This document shows, in pieces, positions 9,401 to 15,857 of a stretch of 64,000 nucleotides of DNA. This stretch comes from Nocardioides_C sp963700955 (lineage in GTDB: Bacteria; Actinomycetota; Actinomycetes; Propionibacteriales; Nocardioidaceae). Position 1 is the stretch's first letter, and each line of letters starts with the position of its first letter. A model generated the notes under the pieces. It saw nothing but the letters and a program-made list of their open reading frames with translations, did not search any database and was not told the origin of the DNA. A program made the position numbers and the translations under genes. The stretch is taken from contig CAVOZH010000011.1 in assembly GCA_963700955.1 (NCBI GenBank), positions 248,001-312,000 on the forward strand, read 5' to 3'.

Positions 9401-9481
9401 GCCACATCGTCCGGCGAGACGCACGAGCCGCAGAAGCCCGAGGGCGGCATCGACGAGAAGAAGTCGCTCTTCGACTTCTAG
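6476..9481 (+). CDS. etfD: EtfD-like membrane (Fe-S) oxidoreductase with repetitive SLFD tail
   Basis: The 1001-aa protein starts at an ATG with GGAG 6 nt upstream. The N-terminal 240 residues are membrane-embedded with His-rich segments (haem-binding, NarI-like). Two 4Fe-4S motifs follow, C298TECGRCQDQC308 and C385VTCGACVEQC395, then two CCG-type domains (VGCAGAYED, FCCGAGGARMW). This architecture matches mycobacterial EtfD (Rv0338c), which passes electrons from EtfBA to the respiratory chain during fatty-acid beta-oxidation; that role is inferred by homology. From about residue 735 the protein is Ala/Glu/Pro-rich and disordered, with six SLFD motifs, the last at the extreme C-terminus. The promoter carries the operator shared with the FadE5-like gene. 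Confidence 0.88.
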   Translation: MPVVLILGLLMTAVALAIAGRRVWFLYRLITNGQPAPDRLENVGHHVGQAAKSQVVEVLGQKKLLKWTVPGAAHFFVFWAFLILATVYLEAYGALFSPHFHIPIVGTWPVLGFAQDFIAMMAFFGIIVFAAIRFKNSPERLGRKSRFEGSHLGGAWLTLFMIFNVIWTMFLFRGAAAATGNLPYESGAFVSEAVGKLLEPLGHDTLEVLEGVGLLLHIGVMLAFLILVVHSKHLHIFVAPLNVMFGRKPVALGAVKPLTIDGKPFDLEMVEEMDEDTAMGVGKVEDFTWKGMLDFATCTECGRCQDQCPAWNTEKPLSPKMVILNLRDHAFRKAPYLLADSDEERGKQSAAVLAEAERPLVGDTEGLAWHPEGGAIIDNDVLWSCVTCGACVEQCPVDIEHVDHIVDMRRYQVLVESNFPAELNGLFKGLENKGNPWNMSPNARMEWAQGLPFDVKVVGEDVESLDEVDWLFWVGCAGAYEDRAKKTTRAVAELLDMAGVSFAVLGNGETCTGDSARRAGNEFLFQSLATQNAEVFKETKVKKVVSTCAHCFNTLKNEYAQFGVELEVVHHTQLLNRLVREGKLTPVPTNGAPKRTLTYHDPCYIGRHNQVYSPPRELLNVIPDAELKEMPRNSERSFCCGAGGARMWMEETIGERINVNRTTEAVETGADQIAVGCPFCRVMLSDGLTAMQSDGSAREEVEVLDVAQLLLASVKGESRTPVPAGVSAKAAAGAGAATKAEPSKGDATQTENTVTDTAAVGAAAAATEEKTPEAEASKPASSGSLFDTAPEAEASKPASSGSLFDTAPEAEASKPASSGSLFDTPAESAPTATDEKEPEPAAEAEAPNAETSEKPAESSLSAGGSLFDVAPSEPEPAAKSEPTEAAAPAVEEPAAEPAKAEPAAATESPATESSISSTGSLFDIAPSEPEPAAKAEAPDAEAPDAEAPDAELAEAEAPEEKAEPAADAGSNAAATATSSGETHEPQKPEGGIDEKKSLFDF
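8789..8950 (+). repeat. 3 x 54-nt in-frame tandem repeat in etfD tail
   Basis: Units at 8789-8842, 8843-8896 and 8897-8950 each encode PEAEASKPASSGSLFDT(A/P). They are nearly identical at DNA level; only the last codons of unit 3 differ. This indicates recent unit duplication that keeps the frame. Confidence 0.9.
9281..9325 (+). repeat. 3 x 15-nt tandem repeat (EAPDA) in etfD tail
   Basis: GAGGCACCCGACGCC occurs three times in a row and in frame, encoding EAPDA x3. Confidence 0.9.
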
Positions 9482-9505
9482 TCACAAACCGCACGACCCT
9501 CGTAC

Positions 9506-9539
9506 CGAACGGGCCGCTCCCCCGGGAGCGGCCCGTTCG
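9506..9539 (+). terminator. Terminator after etfD
   Basis: A 16-bp perfect stem (CGAACGGGCCGCTCCC pairing with 9524-9539) closes on a CC loop, 25 nt after the etfD stop, and is followed by ACGTTTCTC. Confidence 0.8.
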
Positions 9540-9568
9540 ACGTTTCTCAGGCAGGGACCTGACCAACA

Positions 9569-9639
9569 TCGTGCACCTGCACGATCCTGACGCCCCGCAG
9601 CGCGGAGACGACGTAAGAACTTCGCACCTGCACGATCCT
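9569..9639. repeat. Intergenic direct repeat GCACCTGCACGATCCT x2
   Basis: The 16-nt word is at 9573-9588 and 9624-9639, 51 nt apart. The first copy extends into a palindrome, TCGTGCACCTGCACGA (9569-9584). The rest of the 295-nt gap between etfD and the next gene holds a TGACGTCA palindrome (9702-9709), a GACATCAC word (9734) and the operator described next; no coding sequence is visible. Confidence 0.7.
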
Positions 9640-9755
9640 TGTCGACGCAGCCTCCCGGTGGCCGCCGCAGCCTCCGCACACCGCGAGCCCGATGGAACCG
9701 ATGACGTCACATCCAAGCAAATTGACGCCAGGAGACATCACGAAGATGCTTGACG

Positions 9756-9774
9756 TGACATCACTATGGTGTCA
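9756..9774 (+). promoter_or_regulatory. Palindromic operator over the -10 of the RHH gene
   Basis: TGACATCACTATGGTGTCA is a near-palindrome centred on the -10 TATGGT (9765-9770), which lies 6 nt before the GTG at 9777 (leaderless). The word GACATCAC also occurs at 9734 and 9789. The arrangement suggests autoregulation by the ribbon-helix-helix protein encoded next. Confidence 0.6.
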
Positions 9775-9776
9775 TT

Positions 9777-10331
9777 GTGGTGCGCATGGACATCACACCC
9801 TACGTCGACAGCCTCCGGCGGGACCTCGCCGCAGCAGCTGAGGCGGGCGGCGCCGAGGCCAAGGCCGCGGCCGAGCGCCTCTCGCTCGCGCTCGACCCCG
9901 CCATGCGGCTCGCCCTGATGGACGCGCTCTCGCAGGCGGCGGCCGAGATCACGAGCGAGCTCCCGGCCGGCTCGGTCGACGTCCGCCTGCGTGGCCGCGA
10001 GCCGGAGTTCGTGGTCGACGTACCCACCATTCCGATGGCGGCGCCGACACCTCCCGGCCCCCCACCGCCGCCCGGGCCGGACGAGGCCGACGAGGACGGC
10101 GCCGTCGCCCGGATCACGCTCCGGATCCCGGAGTCCCTCAAGGCCAGGGCCGAGGAGATGGCCGCACGCACCGGCCACTCACTCAACACCTGGCTCGTCA
10201 CCACGATCCGCAACGCAACCCGCGAGCACGCGGTCAACGTCGACATCGACCTCTCGAGCATCCCGTTCTTCGAGGAGATGCAGCGAGGCCCGGGTCGCCG
10301 CGGTGGCCGCCGGATGACCGGCTGGGTCTGA
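9777..10331 (+). CDS. Ribbon-helix-helix (HicB/Arc-like) DNA-binding protein
   Basis: The 184-aa protein has an Ala-rich helical N-terminal half, a Pro-rich linker (about residues 85-105) and a C-terminal RHH domain: beta strand ARITLRIPESLKAR, then helices through TGHSLNTWLVTTIRNATREH. It ends in a Gly/Arg tail. Such proteins usually act as autorepressors or antitoxins. There is no toxin gene beside it; instead a DUF4097 gene and a 55-aa gene follow, so it is better read as the regulator of that small operon. GTG 9777 is taken as start from the leaderless -10; ATG 9786 is an alternative. Confidence 0.7.
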   Translation: MVRMDITPYVDSLRRDLAAAAEAGGAEAKAAAERLSLALDPAMRLALMDALSQAAAEITSELPAGSVDVRLRGREPEFVVDVPTIPMAAPTPPGPPPPPGPDEADEDGAVARITLRIPESLKARAEEMAARTGHSLNTWLVTTIRNATREHAVNVDIDLSSIPFFEEMQRGPGRRGGRRMTGWV

Positions 10332-10419
10332 CACCCAGCTGACTCCCCACCTCTTCAACCGACCGGCCGAGCCGGTTCGGGCAGTCGACCACACCCTGAG
10401 ACAGACCTTGGAGATCCCC

Positions 10420-11247
10420 ATGCAGAAGTCGTTCACCACCAACCGGCCCACCTCGTTGTACGTCGAGATCGGCGCCGGCCAGGTGGAGGTCCGCGCCACC
10501 GAGACCTCGGAGACCGAGGTACTCGTCGAGGGCCGAGGAGCCGACGACGTGACGGTCGAGCAGCGCGGCGACCAGATCGTGGTGCTGGGCCCCAAGGGTG
10601 GCGGCGGACTCGGGTTCTTCGGCTTCGGCTCCGACCTCTCGGTCAGCGTGACCATGCCCCTCGACAGCGACCTCACCACCAAGCTCGGCTCCGCCGACCT
10701 GACCGCGACCGGTCGACTCAGGGGTGCACGGATCAAGTCCGGGTCGGGCGAGGTCACCGTCCACGAGCTCACCGAGGACGCGGTGATCCAGACCGGCTCG
10801 GGCGACGTCGAGGTCGGCAGCTCGCTCGGAGACCTCCGCGTGAAGACCGGCTCGGGACACGTACACGTCGGCCGGGTCGCCGGCTCGACCGTCGTCTCCT
10901 CCGGTTCGGGTCGGATCACGGTCGAGGACTCCGATGACGCGATCGACACGAAGACGGGCTCCGGTGAGATTCGCATCGTCGACGGGTCAAACCACGTGTC
11001 GATGACCAGCGGATCCGGCGACCTCGAGGTGGGCCGGATGAGGAAGGGGGTGATGAAGGCGAAGACCGCCTCCGGAGACGTCCGCATCGGTGTGCCGGCG
11101 GGCATCCCCGTGTGGACCGACATCAGCTGCCTCACCGGAGACGTCCGGTCGAACCTCGAGGGCGCCGGCCAGCCCGAGGAAGGCCAGGACTACGTGGAGA
11201 TCCGCGCCACCACGGTCAGCGGAGACATCACCCTCTCGCAGCTCTAG
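10420..11247 (+). CDS. DUF4097 beta-strand repeat protein
   Basis: The 275-aa protein is built of short repeats of the form (K/T)(T/S)GSGxxxV (for example KTGSGHVHVG, KTGSGEIRIV, TSGSGDLEVG), the pattern of the DUF4097 right-handed beta fold. No signal peptide or membrane segment is present, so it is probably cytoplasmic. Start ATG 10420 has GGAG 6 nt upstream. It lies 88 nt after the RHH gene, probably in the same operon. The biochemical role of DUF4097 is unknown. Confidence 0.8.
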   Translation: MQKSFTTNRPTSLYVEIGAGQVEVRATETSETEVLVEGRGADDVTVEQRGDQIVVLGPKGGGGLGFFGFGSDLSVSVTMPLDSDLTTKLGSADLTATGRLRGARIKSGSGEVTVHELTEDAVIQTGSGDVEVGSSLGDLRVKTGSGHVHVGRVAGSTVVSSGSGRITVEDSDDAIDTKTGSGEIRIVDGSNHVSMTSGSGDLEVGRMRKGVMKAKTASGDVRIGVPAGIPVWTDISCLTGDVRSNLEGAGQPEEGQDYVEIRATTVSGDITLSQL

Positions 11248-11284
11248 CCCAGACCACGCCGCTCAGCCCCCCCAAGGAGTCACC

Positions 11285-11452
11285 ATGTCCGAGTACGAGC
11301 ACTACGTCACCTACCGGAACGCCCAGGACCTCATCCGCGAGCGGGTCGCGCAGACCCAGCGCTCGGGGATCCCTGGACAGCGCCGCCGCCACCCCGGCCG
11401 TCAAGCCCTCGCGCGGCGGCTCCATGCGATCGCCGACCGCATCGACATCTGA
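11285..11452 (+). CDS. Small basic protein, 55 aa, unknown
   Basis: An ATG with AAGGAG 6 nt upstream opens 55 codons (MSEYEHYVTYRNAQDLI...) ending in an Arg-rich helix (RRHPGRQALARRLHAIADRI). Strong third-position GC and an excellent ribosome site support translation. It is the last gene of the RHH/DUF4097 operon, and its stop lies 4 nt from the convergent gvpK stop. No family is recognised. Confidence 0.65.
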   Translation: MSEYEHYVTYRNAQDLIRERVAQTQRSGIPGQRRRHPGRQALARRLHAIADRIDI

Positions 11453-11456
11453 AGAG

Positions 11457-11792
11457 TCAGAGCAGCTTGCCGAGCGGACCGAGGTCCAGGTTCAGGTCCT
11501 CCACGGTCAGGCCGAAGTGCTCACGCAGCTCGGTCATCCGCATGTCGAGCAGCATCAGCGTCTCGCCGAGGCGGTCGACCTCGTCGTCCGAGAGCCCGCC
11601 GGCATCGACCCGCCGGATCGCCTGCTTCTCCATGAGCTGCCGTAGCAGCTCGACCAGGGTCAGGACGAGCTGCACCAGCCCCTTCTCGACGCTCTCGGGG
11701 TCGGCACTGACCCGACGGGACAGGCCGGGTACGTCGACGTGGCGACCGTCCTCGTCGAGCGGCCACATCTCCTCGTCCCGCGGATGGGTCAC
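11457..11792 (-). CDS. gvpK: Gas vesicle protein GvpK
   Basis: The 111-aa protein contains the GvpK hallmark blocks EKGLVQLVLTLVELLRQLME, RLGETLMLLDMRMTELR and FGLTVEDLNLDLGPLG. GTG 11792 overlaps the stop of the upstream GvpF/L gene (GTGA) and has GAGGAGG just upstream, so translation is coupled. GvpK is an accessory protein required for vesicle assembly; its exact role is unsettled. It is the last gene of the operon. Confidence 0.92.
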   Translation of the reverse strand: MTHPRDEEMWPLDEDGRHVDVPGLSRRVSADPESVEKGLVQLVLTLVELLRQLMEKQAIRRVDAGGLSDDEVDRLGETLMLLDMRMTELREHFGLTVEDLNLDLGPLGKLL

Positions 11793-12430
11793 GAGTCCTC
11801 CTCCTCGGTGAAGCTGAACGGCGGCCACGGTCCGGTGACGCTGCTCCGCCGCCCCTCATGTGCCGCGGACCAGGCGTCGAGTGCCGACCGGAAGCTGTCG
11901 ACCGCGTCGGCCGGCACCAGACAGGCCACGCGGAGCTCGTCGGAGCCGGCGAGGCGCCGGAACTCCCGACAGTACGCCGCGACCGCCGACGCCAGCCCCT
12001 CGAACAGCTCCTCGGTGTGCCGATGGGCACCTGCCCGGGACAGCAGGTACTCGCGGCCGGAGCCGGGGGCGGCAGGCGTCTTCGCCGGCGCGGTCGCGTC
12101 CACCACGTGCACGAGCATCTCGACGTGGCCCCGGACCACGGCGAGCCTCTTCTCCCAGTGTTCGCTCCGCTCGTCGAGCACCTCGCGGAGCTCCTCGATG
12201 CTCGCCACCATGGTGCCGAAGCGGACGGGGAGCAGCGGACCGTCCTGCGCCAGGTCGTTGACGACCCGGCCGAATGCGAGCAGCTCCTCGCGCTCGCCCG
12301 TCGGCGGCTGCTCGCGCTCCTCGTAGAGCAGCGCCACCGAGGACCCGGTCAGCATCGAGAGGCCGCCGGTGGTGTCGGCGGACGACGAGGGGCGCCAGTC
12401 GGCGGGGACGACGGCGTACAGAAGCAGCAC
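11789..12430 (-). CDS. GvpF/GvpL family gas vesicle assembly protein (third paralogue)
   Basis: The 213-aa protein shows the family's elements: N-terminal YAVV strand, LPVRFGTMV, the helix EHWEKRLAVVRGHVEMLVHV, and the closing GPWPPFSF motif. It is one of three GvpF/L proteins in the operon. The family binds GvpA and acts as a chaperone or minor shell component. GTG 12430 starts 1 nt after the gvpS stop, and its 3' end overlaps gvpK by 4 nt. Confidence 0.88.
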   Translation of the reverse strand: MLLLYAVVPADWRPSSSADTTGGLSMLTGSSVALLYEEREQPPTGEREELLAFGRVVNDLAQDGPLLPVRFGTMVASIEELREVLDERSEHWEKRLAVVRGHVEMLVHVVDATAPAKTPAAPGSGREYLLSRAGAHRHTEELFEGLASAVAAYCREFRRLAGSDELRVACLVPADAVDSFRSALDAWSAAHEGRRSSVTGPWPPFSFTEEEDS

Positions 12431-12431
12431 G

Positions 12432-12647
12432 TCATCTCTCCAGTGGCTTCCGCGGCTGGCTGAGCCGGATCGAGCCGCTGACGGTGTGGGCGGGCGCCAG
12501 CACGAGCCTCAGCCCGAGGTAGACCAGGTCCACGTCGGCCACCGACAGCACGATGTCGCCGGTGAGCACCACGCCCCCGCCGATCAGCCTGTCGATCAGG
12601 TCGACCAGCGCGACGTCCTCCCCGACCCCGACGTGCTCGACGCTCAT
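12432..12647 (-). CDS. gvpS: GvpA/J-family minor gas vesicle protein (GvpS type)
   Basis: This 71-aa protein is essentially a bare GvpA-type core: LVDLIDRLIGGGVVLTGDIVLSVADVDLVYLGLRLVLAP. It lies in the gvpS position of actinobacterial clusters (between gvpL and gvpK). Its ATG shares one base with the gvpL stop (TGATG). A role in nucleating or capping the shell is inferred from the family. Confidence 0.8.
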   Translation of the reverse strand: MSVEHVGVGEDVALVDLIDRLIGGGVVLTGDIVLSVADVDLVYLGLRLVLAPAHTVSGSIRLSQPRKPLER

Positions 12648-13456
12648 CAGGCCTCCCCGGCCCTGATCTCGTCGTCCACGGCCGGCTCGGTCTCGTCGTG
12701 GCCGTCGGCGAAGTTGTACGGCGGCCAGGGGCCCGTGACCTCCAGCGTCATGCCTGCCGCGCGAAGCTGCTCGCCGAGCTGCTCCGCGAGGTCGATGAAC
12801 CTGTCGAGGTGGTCGCGCGCGACCAGGTAGGCGGCGTTGAGGACCATCGGCTCGGCCCGTCCGGACAGGGCGGCGTCCTGGGTCGGGTTGACCACGGCGT
12901 GCGTCGACGCCTGCGCCATGGCCTCGTGGGCGTCGAGCACCTTCGACTGTCGCCTCAGCCGTGACTCCTCCCGGCTGGTCGCCTCGGCCGATCGACGGGC
13001 GAGGTACTCCCGGCCGCTCGCGGGGCGCTCGCGAACCTCGGCCTCCTTGGTGTCCGCCACCACGTAGACCTTCGCGCCGAGCTCCACGTGCCCCCGCACC
13101 CGGGCGAAGGCGGCTTCGAGGGCGTGGTGCTGGTCGTGGAGGACGCGCTCGAGCGTCGCCAGGTCGTCATGGATGCCGGGCAGTCGCAGGGGCAGGACGT
13201 CGACCTGTTCCACGACCGCCTGGAGCACGGCGTGGTGCTGGCTGGCGACGTGCTCCAGCCAGCGGGGGTCCTCGCCGTGAGCACGCCAGACCTCGGCGCC
13301 GTACGCCTCGGCGCTGAGCTCGCTGGCAAGCACGGCGACCTCGCCGCCCTTGACGACCGAGACGAGGGCACCGTCGATACCTTCCGGCAGGTGGACCGAG
13401 AAGGTGGGGTCCACGAGGCCGTAGGCGTGCACGACGGTGCCCTCAGCTCCGCTCAT
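12647..13456 (-). CDS. gvpL: GvpL/GvpF family gas vesicle protein
   Basis: The 269-aa protein has the family's blocks LPLRLPGIHDD, RVRGHVELGAKVYVV, GREYLARR and the terminal TGPWPPYNFAD. ATG 13456 (GTG 13459 also possible) lies inside the 3' end of gvpJ, with an AAGGAA-type ribosome site. A charged C-terminal extension rich in Asp/Glu follows the core. Its role is assumed to be chaperoning of GvpA/J-type proteins during assembly. Confidence 0.88.
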   Translation of the reverse strand: MSGAEGTVVHAYGLVDPTFSVHLPEGIDGALVSVVKGGEVAVLASELSAEAYGAEVWRAHGEDPRWLEHVASQHHAVLQAVVEQVDVLPLRLPGIHDDLATLERVLHDQHHALEAAFARVRGHVELGAKVYVVADTKEAEVRERPASGREYLARRSAEATSREESRLRRQSKVLDAHEAMAQASTHAVVNPTQDAALSGRAEPMVLNAAYLVARDHLDRFIDLAEQLGEQLRAAGMTLEVTGPWPPYNFADGHDETEPAVDDEIRAGEA

Positions 13457-13859
13457 CACGTTCCTTGTCCTGCTCCCGGCCCTGTTCGACGCCCTGGACC
13501 TGGGCCAGTCGCTGTTCCAGAGCCTCTATGCGTCGCTGCAGCTGGGCCGGGTCCTCGCCGTCCCGCGGCTCCTGCTCGGCGAGGGTGCTCACGAAGGGGT
13601 CGCCCTCCCACCAGTTGATCCCCATCTCGCGGGCCCGTTCCACCGAGGCGACCATGAGCCGGACCTTGATCGTGAGGAGCTCGATGTCGAGCAGCCGGAC
13701 CTGGATGTCCCCGACGATCACGATCCCCTTGTCGAGGACCCGTTCCAGGACGTCGGCAAGGCTCTGCCCTGACTGCTGCCCCCGCGTCCCGACGAAGGTC
13801 GGGCCGGTCCGGTGGCTCGGCGAGGCCGACTGGGATGCTTGCGGCAACGAGTCGCTCAC
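13443..13859 (-). CDS. gvpJ: Gas vesicle protein GvpJ (GvpA-like core with charged helix)
   Basis: The 138-aa protein has a GvpA-like core at about 33-75 (LADVLERVLDKGIVIVGDIQVRLLDIELLTIKVRLMVASVERA), preceded by a disordered N-terminus. A predicted coiled coil rich in Glu/Gln/Arg (QLQRRIEALEQRLAQVQG) forms the C-terminus. GvpJ is an essential minor shell protein in the family. Its start directly abuts the gvpO stop. Confidence 0.88.
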   Translation of the reverse strand: MSDSLPQASQSASPSHRTGPTFVGTRGQQSGQSLADVLERVLDKGIVIVGDIQVRLLDIELLTIKVRLMVASVERAREMGINWWEGDPFVSTLAEQEPRDGEDPAQLQRRIEALEQRLAQVQGVEQGREQDKERDERS

Positions 13860-14123
13860 TCAGTCCTCCACCTGCGCCCGAAGGTAGCGGCGCAACCGCT
13901 GGTACTCGGTCACGTCGCCCTCCTTGTCGACGTGGACGTCGTAGCTCGCGAGCACGTCGGTCGTCTGCGGGATCCTGCCGACCTCGAGCACCTCGACGGT
14001 GACCACCCACCCGTCGGATCCCTTCCTGATGCCGGTCACTCCTTCGGCGGGGCAGCCGACGAGCTCCGAGACCTCGGTCAGCGCTATCTCACCGACCTTG
14101 CGGATCGTCAGCTTCTCAGCCAT
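13860..14123 (-). CDS. gvpO: Gas vesicle protein GvpO
   Basis: The 87-aa protein matches GvpO: VSELVGCPAEGVTGIRKGSDGWVVTVEVLE and RRYLRAQVED are typical. It overlaps the gvpG end by 8 nt. GvpO is a small accessory protein, reported as regulatory or needed for assembly in haloarchaea. Confidence 0.88.
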   Translation of the reverse strand: MAEKLTIRKVGEIALTEVSELVGCPAEGVTGIRKGSDGWVVTVEVLEVGRIPQTTDVLASYDVHVDKEGDVTEYQRLRRYLRAQVED

Positions 14124-14388
14124 CTGCGCCTTCCCATGGGGTAACGGTCATGCCCTGCTGCGGCGAGCTCGCCATCAGTCGCTGGAGCAGCTCCTCCTCG
14201 CGGGCGTCTGCTTCGTCGTCGTCGATCTCGCCGACCTCCCTCATCGCCTCGATGTCGGTGAGAGCAGCCTGGATCATCGCCGGGTCCGACCACTGCCGCT
14301 CGGCCTCCGACTGCACCTGCTCGGCAACCCACACGACCCCACGCACGGGTGCGAGGGGAAGCGTGAGCAGTCCGCTGATCAGTCCCAC
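14116..14388 (-). CDS. gvpG: Gas vesicle protein GvpG
   Basis: The 90-aa protein begins MGLISGLLTLPLAPVRGVVWVAEQV, the conserved GvpG N-terminus, followed by an acidic helix ending EEELLQRL. It overlaps gvpF by 10 nt. GvpG partners GvpF/L during assembly in other systems. Confidence 0.9.
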   Translation of the reverse strand: MGLISGLLTLPLAPVRGVVWVAEQVQSEAERQWSDPAMIQAALTDIEAMREVGEIDDDEADAREEELLQRLMASSPQQGMTVTPWEGADG

Positions 14389-15125
14389 ACGAGCTCTCCC
14401 GCCTGCGCCGCTTCCAGGAAAGAGTACGGCGGTTGGGGCCCGACGTACCGGAGTCTGATCCGGTCCTGGCTCTCCTCACGGAGCGCCCCGACCGCCTCGT
14501 CGAAGGAGGCTCGGCCGTCACGCTCGACGAGGAACGCGATGTGCGCGACCTCATGCACACCGCCCTTGTCGTTCTCCGCGACAGCACGCGAGAGGGGAGC
14601 AAGCCGGTCGAGGATCCGCAGCCGGTCCTCCTCCTGGAGGTCCTCGAGCGCTCCGGACACCGCCTGGCCGAGCTCGATCTGCTGCCCCTGCGAGGCCGCC
14701 TGGGGCATTGTCTTGAGCTGCTCACGCGCCTCTACCAGCTCAGGGTGACGGCGAAGGACCTCCCGCAGGGCCGGCTCCTCGTGGTGGAACGCCTGCACGG
14801 TCACCTGCACCAGCCCGTCGAACACCCTCACCAGGGAGTCCAGCGACTCCCGGTCGCGCCCGAGCATCTGCTCCCGCACGACGTCGTCGTCGGGGAGGGC
14901 GATGCCGAACTGCATCGGGACGACGGTCGACTCCTCCGCGAACGACTCGAGCACGTGGGCGTGGGCGAGGAGGTCCTTGCGTCCGGCGGGCGCGTCGGTG
15001 TCCACGTCGCTCACGATCACCGCGAGCTCCCCGTCCGAGACGAGCCGCAGGTCGCCCTCCTGGCGTCCCTTGACCTGCGGCGGCGGTGCGTCAGCGACCG
15101 TCACGCCGTACAGATGGACGACCAC
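14379..15125 (-). CDS. gvpF: Gas vesicle protein GvpF
   Basis: The 248-aa protein shows the GvpF/L layout: YGVTV first strand, VVPMQFGIALPDDD, long helical middle, GGVHEVAHIAFLVERD and the closing GPQPPYSFLE. GTG 15125 is 2 nt after the gvpA stop. GvpF binds GvpA and is thought to prevent its aggregation before shell growth. Confidence 0.9.
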   Translation of the reverse strand: MVVHLYGVTVADAPPPQVKGRQEGDLRLVSDGELAVIVSDVDTDAPAGRKDLLAHAHVLESFAEESTVVPMQFGIALPDDDVVREQMLGRDRESLDSLVRVFDGLVQVTVQAFHHEEPALREVLRRHPELVEAREQLKTMPQAASQGQQIELGQAVSGALEDLQEEDRLRILDRLAPLSRAVAENDKGGVHEVAHIAFLVERDGRASFDEAVGALREESQDRIRLRYVGPQPPYSFLEAAQAGELVWD

Positions 15126-15127
15126 GG

Positions 15128-15592
15128 TCAGCTCTCCTCCGACCGTCTCGGCCGCTCAGCCGACTTGCGCGCCGGCCGCGTCCGCTTGCTGGTCGAGCTG
15201 CTCCGCCGTTGCTTGGGCGCTTCCTCTTCCTTCTCCTCGTCGTCGCCGCCGAGGAATCCGGACAGCTTCTCCTTCGCACCCTCGAGCGCTCCTGAGGTCT
15301 TCCCCTTGGCACCGGCGCTGGTGATGTCCTCCATGAGCTCGGGGATACCGCTGGTCTCGGTCTCGGTCAGGTCCAGTCGGTTCACCGCCTCGGCGAAGCG
15401 GAGGTAGGTGTCCACGCTCGCGATGACGATGCGCGCGTCGATGGTGAGCAGCTCGATCCCGACGAGCGACACCCGGATGTAGAGGTCGATCACGAGACCC
15501 TTGTCGAGGATCGTGTCGATCACGTCGGCGAGCCCGCTCGGGGCGGGGCGGTTGGCGTATCCCCCGCCCGAGCGGTGTTGTGTGACGGTCAT
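15128..15592 (-). CDS. gvpA: Major gas vesicle shell protein GvpA with long charged tail
   Basis: The GvpA core is at about 18-75 (SGLADVIDTILDKGLVIDLY..., ELLTIDARIVIASVDTYLRFAEAVNRLDL). The protein is 154 aa, about twice the classic cyanobacterial GvpA; the extra 80 residues form an acidic then Arg/Lys/Ser-rich tail. Start ATG 15592 has a GGAAAGG-type site. A strong hairpin lies just upstream (15625-15650), which could raise gvpA mRNA relative to its neighbours. Confidence 0.9.
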   Translation of the reverse strand: MTVTQHRSGGGYANRPAPSGLADVIDTILDKGLVIDLYIRVSLVGIELLTIDARIVIASVDTYLRFAEAVNRLDLTETETSGIPELMEDITSAGAKGKTSGALEGAKEKLSGFLGGDDEEKEEEAPKQRRSSSTSKRTRPARKSAERPRRSEES

Positions 15593-15617
15593 GTGGTCTG
15601 GCCTTTCCTTGGAAGGG

Positions 15618-15857
15618 TCAAGATGAGGAAGCGGGCATACCCGCTTCCTCCCGTTTGAGGAGGTGGCGACGGATGTAGGCGCGGTTGGCGCTCAGGGACT
15701 TCGCAAGGGTCGACTTGTTGCAGCCGGTGAAGTAGCCGATGCACCAGTCGAGCTGCTGCAGGGCGTCCTCGGTGGCGGTGCGGTACTTGTCGACCTCACG
15801 CATCAACCGCTCGACTTCGAGCTCGAGCTCCTTGGCTCGGTCTTGGTCCGACGCCAT
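15618..15857 (-). CDS. Small coiled-coil protein of the gas vesicle operon, 79 aa
   Basis: The protein is helical with an N-terminal coiled coil (AKELELEVERLMREVDKYRTATEDALQ), then CIGYFTGCNKSTLAKSLSANRAYIRRHLL with two Cys. No named family is recognised. Its ATG lies 3 nt after the stop of the restored reading frame of the upstream SRPBCC gene (TAA GCC ATG), which supports both gene limits. The 3' end carries an 11-bp hairpin leading into gvpA. Confidence 0.75.
   Translation of the reverse strand: MASDQDRAKELELEVERLMREVDKYRTATEDALQQLDWCIGYFTGCNKSTLAKSLSANRAYIRRHLLKREEAGMPASSS
15625..15650 (-). promoter_or_regulatory. Intra-operon hairpin just upstream of gvpA
   Basis: GAGGAAGCGGG pairs perfectly with CCCGCTTCCTC (11 bp, CATA loop). 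It overlaps the last codons of the 79-aa gene and ends about 33 nt before the gvpA start. It is placed to act as an RNA processing or stabilising element, or as a partial terminator. Confidence 0.55.

Noticed and set aside
9777..11452. Toxin-antitoxin module
   Set aside because: An RHH antitoxin-like protein is present but neither DUF4097 nor the 55-aa protein resembles a known toxin; kept only as an RHH-regulated operon.
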